A DNA stretch of 64,000 nucleotides, from positions 186,001 through 250,000 of the forward strand of contig NZ_JVSP01000014.1 in assembly GCF_001061665.1 (NCBI RefSeq). Direction: 5' to 3'. Source of the stretch: Rothia mucilaginosa. Its GTDB lineage: Bacteria > Actinomycetota > Actinomycetes > Actinomycetales > Micrococcaceae. Below the pieces are notes generated by a model. That model saw nothing but the letters and a program-made list of their open reading frames with translations, did no database searches and was not told the origin of the DNA. Shown piece by piece: positions 1-9,154 of the stretch (positions are counted from its first letter, which is position 1; every line of letters begins with the position of its first letter). The position numbers were made by a program, and so were the translations under genes.

Positions 1-44
1 GCGCCCCGGCGCGAGCAACGTGCTCGTGCCGGAGCGCCGCTTTT
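1..44 (+). terminator. Strong hairpin plus T-run at window start
   Basis: Positions 1-17 pair with 21-37 through a three-base loop, with one wobble and one mismatch, and TTTT follows at 41-44. This has the form of a Rho-independent terminator for a plus-strand gene lying just left of the window. The outer stem could extend beyond the window edge. Confidence 0.75.
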
Positions 45-473
45 GGCTGTTTTGCCTTAAAGGGCGTGTTTAAGAGGTGCGCCTTAGCTTCTGCTACTGC
101 TTTCTGAACTGTTGGCTTAGCCAGTGAATTAGTGGGTTTACGTGGTGTTTTACCCCGGTAATACCCCTATCGAAAGTGTCATAACGTCCTTATGTCGCGG
201 AGAATGTTTCCGATGTAAAATTTTCGTAAAAATTATTAATTCACCCCTTTACCCCGGTAATTCCGGGGTATTTTTTTGCACAGTCTCCTTCCAGCCTCTG
301 TACAGGGTGTTCTAAGGGGTGAAAGTGTCCAATGTGGGTTTGGTGGAAGTGTTGCAGGCTATATAAGATAAAGTAACTATGCTCCTAGTGACAGTCATCA
401 CGAAGCAGTGCACTGGGACAGCATGACACACATGCCTTAACACCGACATCTACACAAGGAGGGGAACCGTCCC
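45..473 (+). promoter_or_regulatory. Long leader upstream of the Opp operon
   Basis: No credible gene lies here. The 14-mer TTTACCCCGGTAAT occurs at 149-162 and again at 248-261. The second copy is part of a perfect hairpin (TACCCCGG at 250-257, CCGGGGTA at 263-270) followed by seven T, which is a good intrinsic terminator. A weak promoter may sit downstream (TTTGGT at 339-344, 17-base gap, TATAAG at 362-367). A strong AAGGAGG ribosome binding site precedes the first permease. Whether the hairpin ends an upstream transcript or attenuates this operon cannot be told from sequence. Confidence 0.5.
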
Positions 474-1469
474 ATGTTTAGGTACATCCTCCAGCGATCG
501 CTGACGTATCTCGTCATGGTCTTTATTACGACCACGATGGGTTACTTCGCCGCGGTTACTGCCCTGAAGCCTGCTCTGCTGGAGCAGGAAAAGGTTCCGA
601 AGCCCAGCCCCGAGCAGGTGAACCGCAACTTCGCATCCCTGGGTCTCGATCCCGAGATGAACCCCTGGGACCGTTACGTTCAGTGGCTGACCAATGTGGT
701 CACCAAGTTCGACTGGGGTCGTAGCCCCAACGGCGCGTACATCAACCAGGAGTTTGGCCAGCGCGTGTGGGTTTCTACCCGCCTGCTGCTGGTGGCTACC
801 ATTCTCTCGATTGTGATTGGTATTGCCCTGGGTGTGTACTCGGCAGCTCGCCAGTACAAGTTCTCTGACCGTGTTATCACCGGTTACTCCTACCTGGTCT
901 ACATCATCCCCGCTCCCGTTGCGTACTTCGTGGTGCAGCAGGGCGCGACCACTATCAACAACATTGCTGTTGCTCATGGTGGCGAGAAGATTTTCTACGT
1001 GACCGGTATTTCGACCCCGGGCCTGACGGGCTTCTGGGAGATTACCATCGATATGGCCGCACACTACATCGTGCCGACCTTCTGTATGACCATCTTCGGT
1101 TGGGCCGGCTACCAGATTGCCCAGCGTCAGTACCTGCTCGATAACGTGAACGCAGACTTCGTGCGTACCGCTCGCGCTAAGGGCCTGACCCGTAACCAGG
1201 CTATTACCCGTCACGCTCTGCGCGTGTCCTTCATTCCCGTGGCGCAGTCCATCGCCTACCAGATTCCGCTGATCTTCGCGGGTGCATTCTTCGCCGAGAG
1301 CGTGTTCGCGTGGCCCGGTATTGGTAAGTGGTCGATTGACTCCATCTCCTCGCAGGATGTGAACGCTGCGACCGTGACCCTCGCGTACGGTTCTGCACTG
1401 TTCGCTGTAGGTGCGATTATCGCTGATATCGCGACCACCATCGTTGACCCCCGAGTGAGGATCTCATGA
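474..1469 (+). CDS. Oligopeptide/dipeptide ABC transporter permease, OppB/DppB type
   Basis: This 331-residue membrane protein is the first permease subunit of a peptide importer. It has an N-terminal membrane segment, an extracytoplasmic loop, and a permease core with the cytoplasmic coupling motif near residues 230-250 (ARAKGLTRNQAITRHALR). Both are typical of the OppB/DppB family. The ATG is preceded by AAGGAGG. Its stop overlaps the start of the next permease (ATGA at 1466), so the two are translationally coupled. Family membership is clear. The substrate (di-, tri- or oligopeptide) cannot be read from the permease. It is the first gene of a permease-permease-ATPase operon followed by six binding-protein genes. 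Confidence 0.93.
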   Translation: MFRYILQRSLTYLVMVFITTTMGYFAAVTALKPALLEQEKVPKPSPEQVNRNFASLGLDPEMNPWDRYVQWLTNVVTKFDWGRSPNGAYINQEFGQRVWVSTRLLLVATILSIVIGIALGVYSAARQYKFSDRVITGYSYLVYIIPAPVAYFVVQQGATTINNIAVAHGGEKIFYVTGISTPGLTGFWEITIDMAAHYIVPTFCMTIFGWAGYQIAQRQYLLDNVNADFVRTARAKGLTRNQAITRHALRVSFIPVAQSIAYQIPLIFAGAFFAESVFAWPGIGKWSIDSISSQDVNAATVTLAYGSALFAVGAIIADIATTIVDPRVRIS

Positions 1470-2443
1470 GCCAGGTAACTGCAACTTCCTCCGTGCCGGT
1501 GGTACAGGAGAACGGTGACTTCAAGGTCATCAACAAGAACGTCATTATTCTGCGCCGCTTCCTGCGTAACAAGGCGGCTGTCTTCGGCCTCGCGGTCTTC
1601 ATCGGTATGGGTCTGTTCGGCCTGTTCGGTAAGTACCTGACTAAGTACAAGCCGAACGATATTGACTACATGGCTCTGGGTGAAGGCCCGAGCGCCGACC
1701 ACTGGTTCGGTACCACCATTGCTGGTAACGACGTGTTCGCCATGATGGTGGAGGCCGTGTGGACCTCCCTCGAAATCGGTGTGATCGTTGGTCTGGCAAC
1801 CGTGCTGATTTCCGCAGTGTACGGCTGTGTGATGGCCTACTTCGGTGGCTGGATCGATAAGATCATGCTCTTCATCCTGGAAACCCTCATCATGGTTCCC
1901 TCTCTGCTGATTCTGGCTATCCTGATCAACGGTCAGGTTGGTAAGCAGATTCAGAAGAGCGTGCCGACCTGGATTCTGCTCTCCGCCGTGCTGATTGCCT
2001 TCGGCTGGATGGGTAGCGCCCGTGTGATTCGTGCAATGGCACAGTCCCTCATCAGCCGCGACTTCGTGAAGGCTGCACGCTACATGGGTGTGCACCCCTT
2101 CAAGATTGTGATGCGCCACCTGGTGCCGAACATCGGCTCCCTGCTGGTTCTGAACTTCACCAGCGGCATTATGAACGCTGTGCTCTCCGAGGTCGCTTAC
2201 TCCTTCATCGGCATCGGTATTAAGTACCCGAACTACTCGCTGGGTTCGCTGATTTCGGATGCTTCGCAGCAGATTAACACCCTGCCGCACATGTTCTGGT
2301 TCCCGGTTCTGTTCTTCTTCCTGCTGGTTGGTCCGCTGGCCCTCATGAACGACGGTCTGCGTGACGCCTTTGACCCGACCTCCATGTCGGTCGGTAAGAT
2401 CAAGAAGTCTAAGAAGAACGAGAAGAAGGAGGCGAAGAACTAA
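1466..2443 (+). CDS. Oligopeptide/dipeptide ABC transporter permease, OppC/DppC type
   Basis: This 325-residue second permease subunit pairs with the preceding one. A cytoplasmic N-terminal stretch leads to a first membrane helix near residues 45-65, as usual for OppC. The coupling loop reads AARYMGVHPFKIVMRHLVPN near residues 204-224. The C-terminus is very lysine-rich (KIKKSKKNEKKEAKN), probably a positively charged cytoplasmic tail. The start overlaps the oppB stop by four bases, and the stop overlaps the ATPase start (TAATG at 2441-2445). Expression of the three transporter genes should therefore be tightly coupled. Confidence 0.93.
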   Translation: MSQVTATSSVPVVQENGDFKVINKNVIILRRFLRNKAAVFGLAVFIGMGLFGLFGKYLTKYKPNDIDYMALGEGPSADHWFGTTIAGNDVFAMMVEAVWTSLEIGVIVGLATVLISAVYGCVMAYFGGWIDKIMLFILETLIMVPSLLILAILINGQVGKQIQKSVPTWILLSAVLIAFGWMGSARVIRAMAQSLISRDFVKAARYMGVHPFKIVMRHLVPNIGSLLVLNFTSGIMNAVLSEVAYSFIGIGIKYPNYSLGSLISDASQQINTLPHMFWFPVLFFFLLVGPLALMNDGLRDAFDPTSMSVGKIKKSKKNEKKEAKN

Positions 2444-4536
2444 TGAGCACCTCTCCCGTTCTGAGCGTTAAGGACCTCAACGTCCGATTCAACACTGAAA
2501 ACGGCGTCGTGCACGCCGTGCGCGGTGTGAACTTCGACCTGTACCCGGGCAAGACCCTGGGTATCGTGGGTGAGTCCGGTTCCGGTAAATCGGTGGCTTC
2601 GATGGCCATCATGGGTCTGCACCCGACCACCGCGGACATCACCGGTTCGATTAAGTACAACGGCACCGAGCTACTGGGCCTGAGCGACAAGGAAATGTGT
2701 GCCTACCGCGGCAAGCACATCTCCATGATTTTCCAGGATCCGCTGTCCTCGCTGACCCCCGTGTACACCATTGGTGACCAGATTGCCGAGGTGCTCAAGG
2801 TTCACAACAAGGGCATGAGCAAGCAGGCCATCAAGGACCGCTCCATCGAGCTGATGCGCATGGTGGGTATTCCCTCGCCGGCCGATCGTCTGCGTTCCTT
2901 CCCGCACGAGTTCTCGGGCGGTATGCGCCAGCGCATCATGATCGCTATGGCGATTGCGAACGACCCCCGCGTGCTGATTGCTGACGAGCCCACCACCGCA
3001 CTGGATGTGACCATCCAGGCGCAGGTGCTGGAGGTCATGCAGAAGGCCCAGGAGGAGACCGGCGCGGCCACCATCATGATTACCCACGACCTGGGCGTCG
3101 TGGCGGGCATGGCTGACGACATCCTGGTGATGTACGCCGGTAAGCCGGTGGAGATTGCCAAGGCCGAGGACCTGTACAAGTACCCCTCGCACCCGTACAC
3201 CATCGGTCTGCTGGGTGCGGTGCCTCGCGTGGACCGCTCCGAGAAGGTTTCGCTGGTTCCGATTGAGGGTACCCCGCCGAACCTGATTAAGCCCGTGACC
3301 TGCTGCTCCTTCCGTGAGCGTTGCCCGATTGCCAAGAGCGGCGGCCAGTGCTGCCAGGACTCCAACGGTGAGCCCGATCTGCAGCCGCTCGAGGGTGTGG
3401 GCGAGGGCCACTACTCCTCCTGCACCATCTCGCAGGATCTGGTGGGTAAGACCGCGGATGAACTGTACCCGGTTCCCGAGCCTCCCGTATCCAGCTTCGA
3501 CGGTATTCCGCGCGAGGAGCGCGCTCCCGTGCTGGAGGTGCGCAACGTCAAGAAGCACTTCCCGCTCATGAAGGGTGCTCTCATCAAGCGCCGCGTGGGT
3601 ACCGTGAAGGCCGTGAACGGCGTGACCTTCGATATTCGCGAGGGCGAGTGCTTCTCTATCGTGGGTGAGTCCGGTTGTGGTAAGACCACCACCCTGCTGG
3701 AAATCATGGAGTTCAACAAGAACACCGACGGTGAGATTCTGATTAACGGCGTCTCCACCAAGGACGGCAAGTCCGCCGGTGAGATTCTTGCACTGCGTAA
3801 GAACCAGCAGATGGTGTTCCAGGACCCGACCGGTGCCCTGGACCCGCGCTTCACCGTCTTTGAGGTCTTGGCTGAGCCCCTGGAGAACCAGGGCATGAAG
3901 AAGTCCGAGATTAAGAAGCGCGTCGTCGAGCTGATGCGTACCGTGGGTCTGCAGCCCGACCACGTGAACCGCTTCCCGAACCAGTTCTCGGGCGGTCAGC
4001 GTCAGCGTATCGGTATCGCCCGTGCGCTGGCTGTGAACCCCAAGCTGGTGGTTCTGGATGAGCCGGTGTCGGCGCTGGATGTGTCGGTTCAGGCGGGTGT
4101 GATTAACCTGCTCGAGGAGCTGCGTGCCAACCTGGGCCTGAGCTACCTGATGGTGGCTCACGACCTTGCGGTGATTCGCCACGCCTCCGATCGCGTCGCG
4201 GTGATGTACCTGGGTCGCATCGTGGAGATTGGTGACGTCGACCGCGTGTTCGACAACCCGATCCACCCGTACACCCGTGCTCTGCTCTCGGCCATCCCGG
4301 TTCCCGATCCCGAGGTTGAGGCTAACCGCCACCGCATTATGCTGGAAGGCGATCTGCCCACCCCGGTGAACGCTCCGAAGGGTTGCGGCTTCTCGAGCCG
4401 TTGCCCGATCTTCAAGCTGCTGCCCGAGGATAAGAAGCGGCGTTGCCTGGAGGAGATGCCCGAGATTACTCACGTTGAGGGTGAGGATCACGGTTATGCT
4501 TGCTACTACCCTGAAGCCGAAGCGGCCATGGTGTAG
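2443..4536 (+). CDS. Fused double ATPase of peptide ABC transporter (OppD-OppF fusion)
   Basis: This 697-residue protein contains both ATPases of an oligopeptide importer in one chain. Half one has Walker A GESGSGKS at residues 43-50, signature FSGGMRQRI, Walker [13 protein letters not shown], and a Cys-rich family tail (CCSFRERCP). Half two has Walker A GESGCGKT near 408-415, signature [22 protein letters not shown], and a second Cys tail (CGFSSRCP and C further on). In many bacteria OppD and OppF are separate proteins; fusion is fairly common in actinobacteria. It is the last gene of the operon, followed by a strong terminator. It is the only ATPase near the six binding proteins and probably energises uptake for all of them (inference). 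Confidence 0.93.
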   Translation: MSTSPVLSVKDLNVRFNTENGVVHAVRGVNFDLYPGKTLGIVGESGSGKSVASMAIMGLHPTTADITGSIKYNGTELLGLSDKEMCAYRGKHISMIFQDPLSSLTPVYTIGDQIAEVLKVHNKGMSKQAIKDRSIELMRMVGIPSPADRLRSFPHEFSGGMRQRIMIAMAIANDPRVLIADEPTTALDVTIQAQVLEVMQKAQEETGAATIMITHDLGVVAGMADDILVMYAGKPVEIAKAEDLYKYPSHPYTIGLLGAVPRVDRSEKVSLVPIEGTPPNLIKPVTCCSFRERCPIAKSGGQCCQDSNGEPDLQPLEGVGEGHYSSCTISQDLVGKTADELYPVPEPPVSSFDGIPREERAPVLEVRNVKKHFPLMKGALIKRRVGTVKAVNGVTFDIREGECFSIVGESGCGKTTTLLEIMEFNKNTDGEILINGVSTKDGKSAGEILALRKNQQMVFQDPTGALDPRFTVFEVLAEPLENQGMKKSEIKKRVVELMRTVGLQPDHVNRFPNQFSGGQRQRIGIARALAVNPKLVVLDEPVSALDVSVQAGVINLLEELRANLGLSYLMVAHDLAVIRHASDRVAVMYLGRIVEIGDVDRVFDNPIHPYTRALLSAIPVPDPEVEANRHRIMLEGDLPTPVNAPKGCGFSSRCPIFKLLPEDKKRRCLEEMPEITHVEGEDHGYACYYPEAEAAMV

Positions 4537-4567
4537 CTCTAGAGTCGGCTGAAAAGTCGCATGTGTG

Positions 4568-4609
4568 CCGAGGGGCGAGTATCCATTGGATGCTCGCCCC
4601 TCGGGTTTT
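4568..4609 (+). terminator. Terminator after the Opp operon
   Basis: CCGAGGGGCGAG at 4568-4579 pairs with CTCGCCCCTCGG at 4593-4604 and is followed by GTTTTC. This separates the transporter operon from the first binding-protein gene. Confidence 0.85.
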
Positions 4610-4949
4610 CTGTTCTCCACGATGTTTTGGGTCGTGGTAGCGGCCCGGGCTGTGCTTTCTTGTGTGGTTCTCGGCACTGAGGATGCACTGATGTATAAGT
4701 TAATTTCTCCTTGACAAGGCGTAACCTTTCTCAATATTCAAGATATGAATATTTATGGGAGGGCATCTGAATGGAGGGTGGGTAATAATTAACCCTAGGG
4801 GCGCGTCGCTAGGGGCGCACCCGAAGGAACACATTCATAGACCGGCACTAATTCATCGCTCACCGCACCTTTGGGTGGCGCATGAGCAGGGAATCCTTGA
4901 TGCTTTCCTGCGGGATTATTGAGGGTCATACATATAAGAGGACACTCTC
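4610..4949 (+). promoter_or_regulatory. Promoter and operator region of binding-protein gene 1
   Basis: A near-consensus promoter is visible: TTGACA at 4711-4716, an 18-base gap, and TATTCA at 4735-4740. The -10 lies inside a perfect dyad, AATATTCA (4733-4740), five bases, then TGAATATT (4746-4753). That placement suits a repressor operator. A 19-base version of the element recurs before binding-protein gene 2 (6830-6848, 15 of 19 identical). A leader of about 200 bases follows, then AGAGGA before the ATG. Confidence 0.6.
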
Positions 4950-6647
4950 ATGGAGAAGAATTTCATCCTGAATCGTCGTACCGTTCTCGGTGGCGCTGTA
5001 GCGCTGAGCGCTGTGGGCGTACTGGCTGCGTGCGGCTCGTCGAAGGACTCCAAGGCCACCACCCAGGGCGCAACCGCAGGCACCGATTCCAAGGAACTGT
5101 ACGACATCGCTGAGACCGCTGTTTCTGAGCTGAAGGATGGCGGCACTCTGCGTCTGTCCGTGACTTCGCTCGGCCCTGACTTCAACCTCCTGGGCACCGG
5201 CGTTACCGCCTACACCCAGGCTGCTCTGAGCCCCGTATACTACAACAGTATCTGGCAGGCAGACCCCATGGGCAAGCGCACCCTGTCTCCCGAGTTTGCC
5301 AAGAGCTTCGACGTTTCCGAGGAGAACGGCGTACCCGTGGTCTCCATCGAACTGAACCCCGTGGCTAAGTTCAACGACGGTACCCCCATCGACTACAAGG
5401 CTCTGCAGGCTACCTGGAACATCCTCAAGAGCACTGACGGCGACTACAAGATCGAGACCAGCGGCATTTACTCTAGCGTTGGCTCCGTGGAGCGCGACGG
5501 TGATGACTTCAAGGTGAAGGTCACCTTCGCTAAGCCGTACTACCCGGTGAACATCCTCTTCGGTGAGATTCTGCACCCGGCTCTGCTGGACAAGAACGTC
5601 TTCAACGAGGGCTTCGTGGATAACCCGCACCCCGAGTACGCAGCAGGCCCCTTCACCATTGCAGAGGGCGGCTGGAACTCCTCCGAGAAGACCCTGACCC
5701 TGACCCGCAACGACAAGTGGTGGGGCGAGAAGCCCATTCTGGAGCGCATCGTCTTCCGTCAGATGGATTCCGCTGCTGAGCGTGCGGCGTTCAAGAACGA
5801 TGAGATTGACGCTGCCCCCGCTACGGCTGCCGCAAGCTACAAGGAGCTGAAGGAAGTTGCTAACACCGAGATGCGTCGCGGTGTTCGCCTCTTCTCCGGC
5901 GGTATGATCATGAACCCCGCCCGCATGCAGGACGTTGCTCTGCGCCGCGCGGTTATGGCAGGCCTGAAGCGCGAAGCTATTTCCAAGGTACGTTTCAAGG
6001 GCCTGGACTACGAAGAGAAGCAGCCTGGTTCGATGATCCACATGCCCTTCTCCGAGTACTACCAGGACGTTTACCCGACCCCGAACAACGATGCAGCTGC
6101 TGCTTCCAAGATTCTGGAAGAGGCTGGCTACACCAAGAACGGCGAGTTCTACGAGAAGGACGGCAAGCAGGCTGCCTTCAAGTACTCCGTCTTCGGTGAT
6201 GACCCCACCTCTAAGGCTGTGGGTCAGACCATCGTGCAGCAGCTGAAGGATGCCGGTATTAACGTTGAGCTCGATGCTCGCGCTGCTAGCGAATTCGGCA
6301 AGGCAATGCAGGCTAAGGATTACGACGCTACCGCATCGGGCTACGCTCTGAGCGACCCGGACGCCACCCAGGCTACCCAGCAGTTCTACCTGCGTGAGAA
6401 GCCCGAGGATGCCGGTACCGACGAGATCAACGAGCTGATCGAGAAGATGATGCTCATCTCTGATGACAAGGCACGTAACCTGGCTTGCGACGAGATTGAG
6501 AAGAAGCACATGGCCGAGGTTGCTGTGATGGTTCCGCTGTTCAATGGCCCCGAGTATAAGTTCGTGAAGAAGGGCCTGCGCAACTATGGTGTGTCCCTGT
6601 ACCAGGGCAACGGTATTCACTGGGAGAAGGTTGGTTGGGCTAAGTAA
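4950..6647 (+). CDS. Peptide ABC transporter substrate-binding lipoprotein (copy 1 of 6)
   Basis: This 565-residue family-5 extracellular solute-binding protein (OppA/DppA superfamily) has an N-terminus with NRR at residues 8-10 and a lipobox LAAC with Cys28. It is therefore probably a Tat-exported lipoprotein anchored in the membrane. Family landmarks include FNDGTPIDYKALQATW, LTRNDKWWG and GSMIHMPFSEYYQDVYP. The C-terminal block NGPEYKFVKKGLRNYG recurs in all six copies. It follows the Opp operon but has its own promoter and ends in a perfect palindromic terminator. Its leader and signal peptide group it with copies 2 and 3. The ligand is unknown. Confidence 0.9.
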   Translation: MEKNFILNRRTVLGGAVALSAVGVLAACGSSKDSKATTQGATAGTDSKELYDIAETAVSELKDGGTLRLSVTSLGPDFNLLGTGVTAYTQAALSPVYYNSIWQADPMGKRTLSPEFAKSFDVSEENGVPVVSIELNPVAKFNDGTPIDYKALQATWNILKSTDGDYKIETSGIYSSVGSVERDGDDFKVKVTFAKPYYPVNILFGEILHPALLDKNVFNEGFVDNPHPEYAAGPFTIAEGGWNSSEKTLTLTRNDKWWGEKPILERIVFRQMDSAAERAAFKNDEIDAAPATAAASYKELKEVANTEMRRGVRLFSGGMIMNPARMQDVALRRAVMAGLKREAISKVRFKGLDYEEKQPGSMIHMPFSEYYQDVYPTPNNDAAAASKILEEAGYTKNGEFYEKDGKQAAFKYSVFGDDPTSKAVGQTIVQQLKDAGINVELDARAASEFGKAMQAKDYDATASGYALSDPDATQATQQFYLREKPEDAGTDEINELIEKMMLISDDKARNLACDEIEKKHMAEVAVMVPLFNGPEYKFVKKGLRNYGVSLYQGNGIHWEKVGWAK

Positions 6648-6691
6648 GCCCTCATCCTATCGCCTACTAGGTGATTAGCCTAGAGGTATTG

Positions 6692-6729
6692 AAAGTGTCC
6701 ACCCGGATGATCCGGGTGGACACTTTTTT
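6692..6729. terminator. Palindromic terminator after binding-protein gene 1
   Basis: Positions 6692-6708 and 6710-6726 form a perfect 17-base palindrome around one central base (AAAGTGTCCACCCGGAT and its complement), with a T-run on the right. It is symmetric, but only the left gene needs it. Confidence 0.85.
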
Positions 6730-7015
6730 GTATTTTCGAAAGGGGGCTTGGGGTGCTTCTGTATGCCGATGCAGGGGAACTAGGGTATAGCTATCCGGTG
6801 TAAACCGAAAAATTTGTGCAAATACCGGGTATTCGTAGTATGAATATTCAAAAAACACGATAAATATTAAGAAATATTGTAAAAATGCTTGGCTTTTATC
6901 TCGAGTGTGCGCTACAGTGGAGTCATACAAAGTTATGCAGTGCTCTGCATAAATAATCATTACTTCGAGGGTACGGGATACACCCGCCCGCACAAGACAG
7001 AAGGAAACCACTCCC
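6730..7015 (+). promoter_or_regulatory. Leader of binding-protein gene 2 with two shared motifs
   Basis: An AT-rich leader. The operator-like element at 6830-6848 (TATTC, four bases, TATGAATATT) matches the one at 4735-4753. The 15-mer AACACGATAAATATT at 6854-6868 recurs in inverted orientation at 8916-8930 before copy 3. A possible promoter is TTGGCT, 18 bases, TACAGT near 6891-6920. The ribosome binding site is GAAGGAAA. Confidence 0.5.
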
Positions 7016-8746
7016 ATGACCGCCAAGACCGCATACACCGCGAGTAGCCACGAAGCGACCAAGAACAGCTTCAGCCGCCGCGCGCTCATTGGCGGTACCG
7101 CGGCTCTGGGAGCTGTAGGTCTGCTCAGTGCCTGCGGCAACGGCAGTGCAAGCTCCGAAAAGACCAAGGCAGCCGGTGCCGGTGCCAATATCGAAGACCT
7201 CTACAACATCAACGCCCAGGACGTAAGTAGCCTGAAGAAGGGCGGCACCCTGCGCCTGCCCGCCGGATCCATCGGTCCGAACTTTAACTTCTACACCCAG
7301 AGCGGTAACACCAGCGATAACGTCAATGTTATGAGCACCATCAGCCAGGCCGGCATGTGGAACCTCGACTTTGACGGTACCTACAAGCTGAACACCGACT
7401 TCGCTGTCTCCTTCGAGCACAGCAAGAAGGATGACAAGATTCAGGTTGCCGTCAAGCTCAACCCCAAGGCTGTCTTCAACGATGGCACCCCCATCACCTA
7501 CAAGGCGCTCCAGTCCACCTGGAACATCTTCAAGAGCCTGGATAACGGCTACAACATTGTCACCAGTGGCATCTACGAATTCGTCGAATCCGTAGAAAAG
7601 GGCGAAGATGACTACAGCGCAACCGTCACCTTCTCCAAGCCCTTCTACCCGCTGCAGAGCCTCTTCTCTGAGATTCTGCACCCCGCACTGGAAGACGTCG
7701 AGCTCTTCAACAACGGCTTCGTGGATGCGCCCCACCCCGAGTACTGGGCTGGCCCCTTCACCCTGGCGGATAAGGGCTGGGACTCCACCGCAAAGACCTT
7801 CAGCGTGGTACCCAACGACAAGTGGTGGGGCACCAAGCCCCTGCTGGACAAGATCGTCTTTACCCAGATGGAGTCCAGCGCTGCACGTGCCGCGTTCAAG
7901 AACGACGAAATTGACGCTATCGGCGCAAGCACCTCCTCCACCTATGCCGAGGTGAAGAACATTGCGGGTACCGAACTGCGTAAGGGCACCCGCCTCTACG
8001 CCGGTGGCCTGGATATCAATCCCCGCCGCGTCAAGGATGCTGCCCTGCGTAAGGCAATCTTTGCCGGCACCAACCGTGAAGCACTCGCAAAGATTCAGTT
8101 CCAGGGTCTGCCCTACGAGGAAGCTATTCCCGGTTCGATGATTCACATGCCTTTCTCGCCCTACTACCAGGATTCTTACCCGACCCCGAATGACAGCGTT
8201 TCGGAGGCGCAGAAGATTCTGGAGGCCGCCGGCTACACCAAGAACGGCGACTACTACGAGAAGGACGGCACGAAGGCTGGTTGTGCTGTGGTGGTCTTCG
8301 GTGACGATCCGACCACCAAGGGTAAGGCTCAGACCTTCACTCAGCAGATGAAGGATGTCGGCATTGAGATCCGGATCGATCAGCACGCCGATAGTGAGTT
8401 CGCCACCATCCTGGGTAACTGGGACTACGATATTTCCTTCAGTGGCTACTCGGTCTCTGCTGACGCGACCGAGAGTACCAAGCAGTTCTACTACTCCGAG
8501 AACAACGAAGGTATCGGCAGTAAGGAAATTGACGCCCTCATCGACGCCATGACCCTCATTGAGGATGACAAGGAACGTAACCTTGCCTGCAATGAGATTG
8601 AGAAGAAGCACATGGCTGAGTTCGCCTTCCTGGGTACCATCACGAACGGTCCTGACTTTGTGATGGTCAAGAAGAATCTGGCTAACTACGGTCCGCACCT
8701 GTACAAGTCGATGGACTGGACCGCTGTGGGCTGGATGAACTCCTAG
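7016..8746 (+). CDS. Peptide ABC transporter substrate-binding lipoprotein (copy 2 of 6)
   Basis: This 576-residue family-5 solute-binding protein has SRR at residues 20-22, a hydrophobic stretch, and lipobox LSAC with Cys40, so it is a likely Tat lipoprotein. Its N-region is about 12 residues longer than in copies 1 and 4-6. It shares FNDGTPITYKALQSTW, VPNDKWWG, GSMIHMPFSPYYQDSYP and a C-terminal NGPDFVMVKKNLANYG block with its neighbours. It is closest in appearance to copies 1 and 3. It is monocistronic, with its own leader and a GC-rich terminator. It presumably delivers peptides to the upstream permease pair (inference); the ligand is unknown. Confidence 0.9.
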   Translation: MTAKTAYTASSHEATKNSFSRRALIGGTAALGAVGLLSACGNGSASSEKTKAAGAGANIEDLYNINAQDVSSLKKGGTLRLPAGSIGPNFNFYTQSGNTSDNVNVMSTISQAGMWNLDFDGTYKLNTDFAVSFEHSKKDDKIQVAVKLNPKAVFNDGTPITYKALQSTWNIFKSLDNGYNIVTSGIYEFVESVEKGEDDYSATVTFSKPFYPLQSLFSEILHPALEDVELFNNGFVDAPHPEYWAGPFTLADKGWDSTAKTFSVVPNDKWWGTKPLLDKIVFTQMESSAARAAFKNDEIDAIGASTSSTYAEVKNIAGTELRKGTRLYAGGLDINPRRVKDAALRKAIFAGTNREALAKIQFQGLPYEEAIPGSMIHMPFSPYYQDSYPTPNDSVSEAQKILEAAGYTKNGDYYEKDGTKAGCAVVVFGDDPTTKGKAQTFTQQMKDVGIEIRIDQHADSEFATILGNWDYDISFSGYSVSADATESTKQFYYSENNEGIGSKEIDALIDAMTLIEDDKERNLACNEIEKKHMAEFAFLGTITNGPDFVMVKKNLANYGPHLYKSMDWTAVGWMNS

Positions 8747-8763
8747 GGGTTCCTGCCCTATGA

Positions 8764-8801
8764 GCGGGTCGAATGTGTACGTGCACATTCGGCCCGCTTT
8801 G
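8764..8801 (+). terminator. Terminator after binding-protein gene 2
   Basis: GCGGGTCGAATGTG pairs with CACATTCGGCCCGC (one wobble) and is followed by a short T-run. Confidence 0.8.
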
Positions 8802-9154
8802 CTGTGCCCGCTGGCTATTTCTGGAGGCGGGGGAGGGGTGTTGCGCGAAGGGTGGTGGGGTTATGTCGATGTGGATTTAGACCCGTTGCATTAGGGCTGG
8901 GCGTAATAATTTAGAAATATTTATCGTGTTGCGCACTTGTGGTGACGTGTGTGGTGTACACTACTAAAAATATTAAATGTGGCTTAGGACATAGCTTTAG
9001 GTCACATTATTTTACATGGCTTCACCTGCCCGCCCCATCACCGCAGATAGCAGGCGCTCCCGCAGACGGAAACCCCGCCTCCAGAGCACGCGAGCCACCC
9101 ACTCTACACTGCAAACACTGCATCAGCGCAGTCCACACCCACAAGGAGCCCGTC
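8802..9154 (+). promoter_or_regulatory. Leader of binding-protein gene 3
   Basis: It contains AATATTTATCGTGTT at 8916-8930, the exact inverse of the 15-mer at 6854-6868 before copy 2. A TACACT -10 candidate lies near 8956-8961, but no convincing -35 is seen. A further 190 bases lead to an AAGGAG ribosome binding site at 9143-9148. No separate gene is supported here. Confidence 0.4.

Noticed and set aside
2671-4734. Long open frame antisense to the fused ATPase
   Set aside because: It mirrors the codon structure of the real gene, lacks any domain, and is rich in His/Gln/Arg/Gly as expected of a shadow frame in high-GC DNA. Similar antisense frames over the binding proteins, purL, htaA and lysC were rejected for the same reason.
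8939-9154. N-terminal extension of binding protein 3
   Set aside because: The frame is open, but the residues are not protein-like and a ribosome binding site precedes the later ATG. The same reasoning was used for copies 5 and 6.
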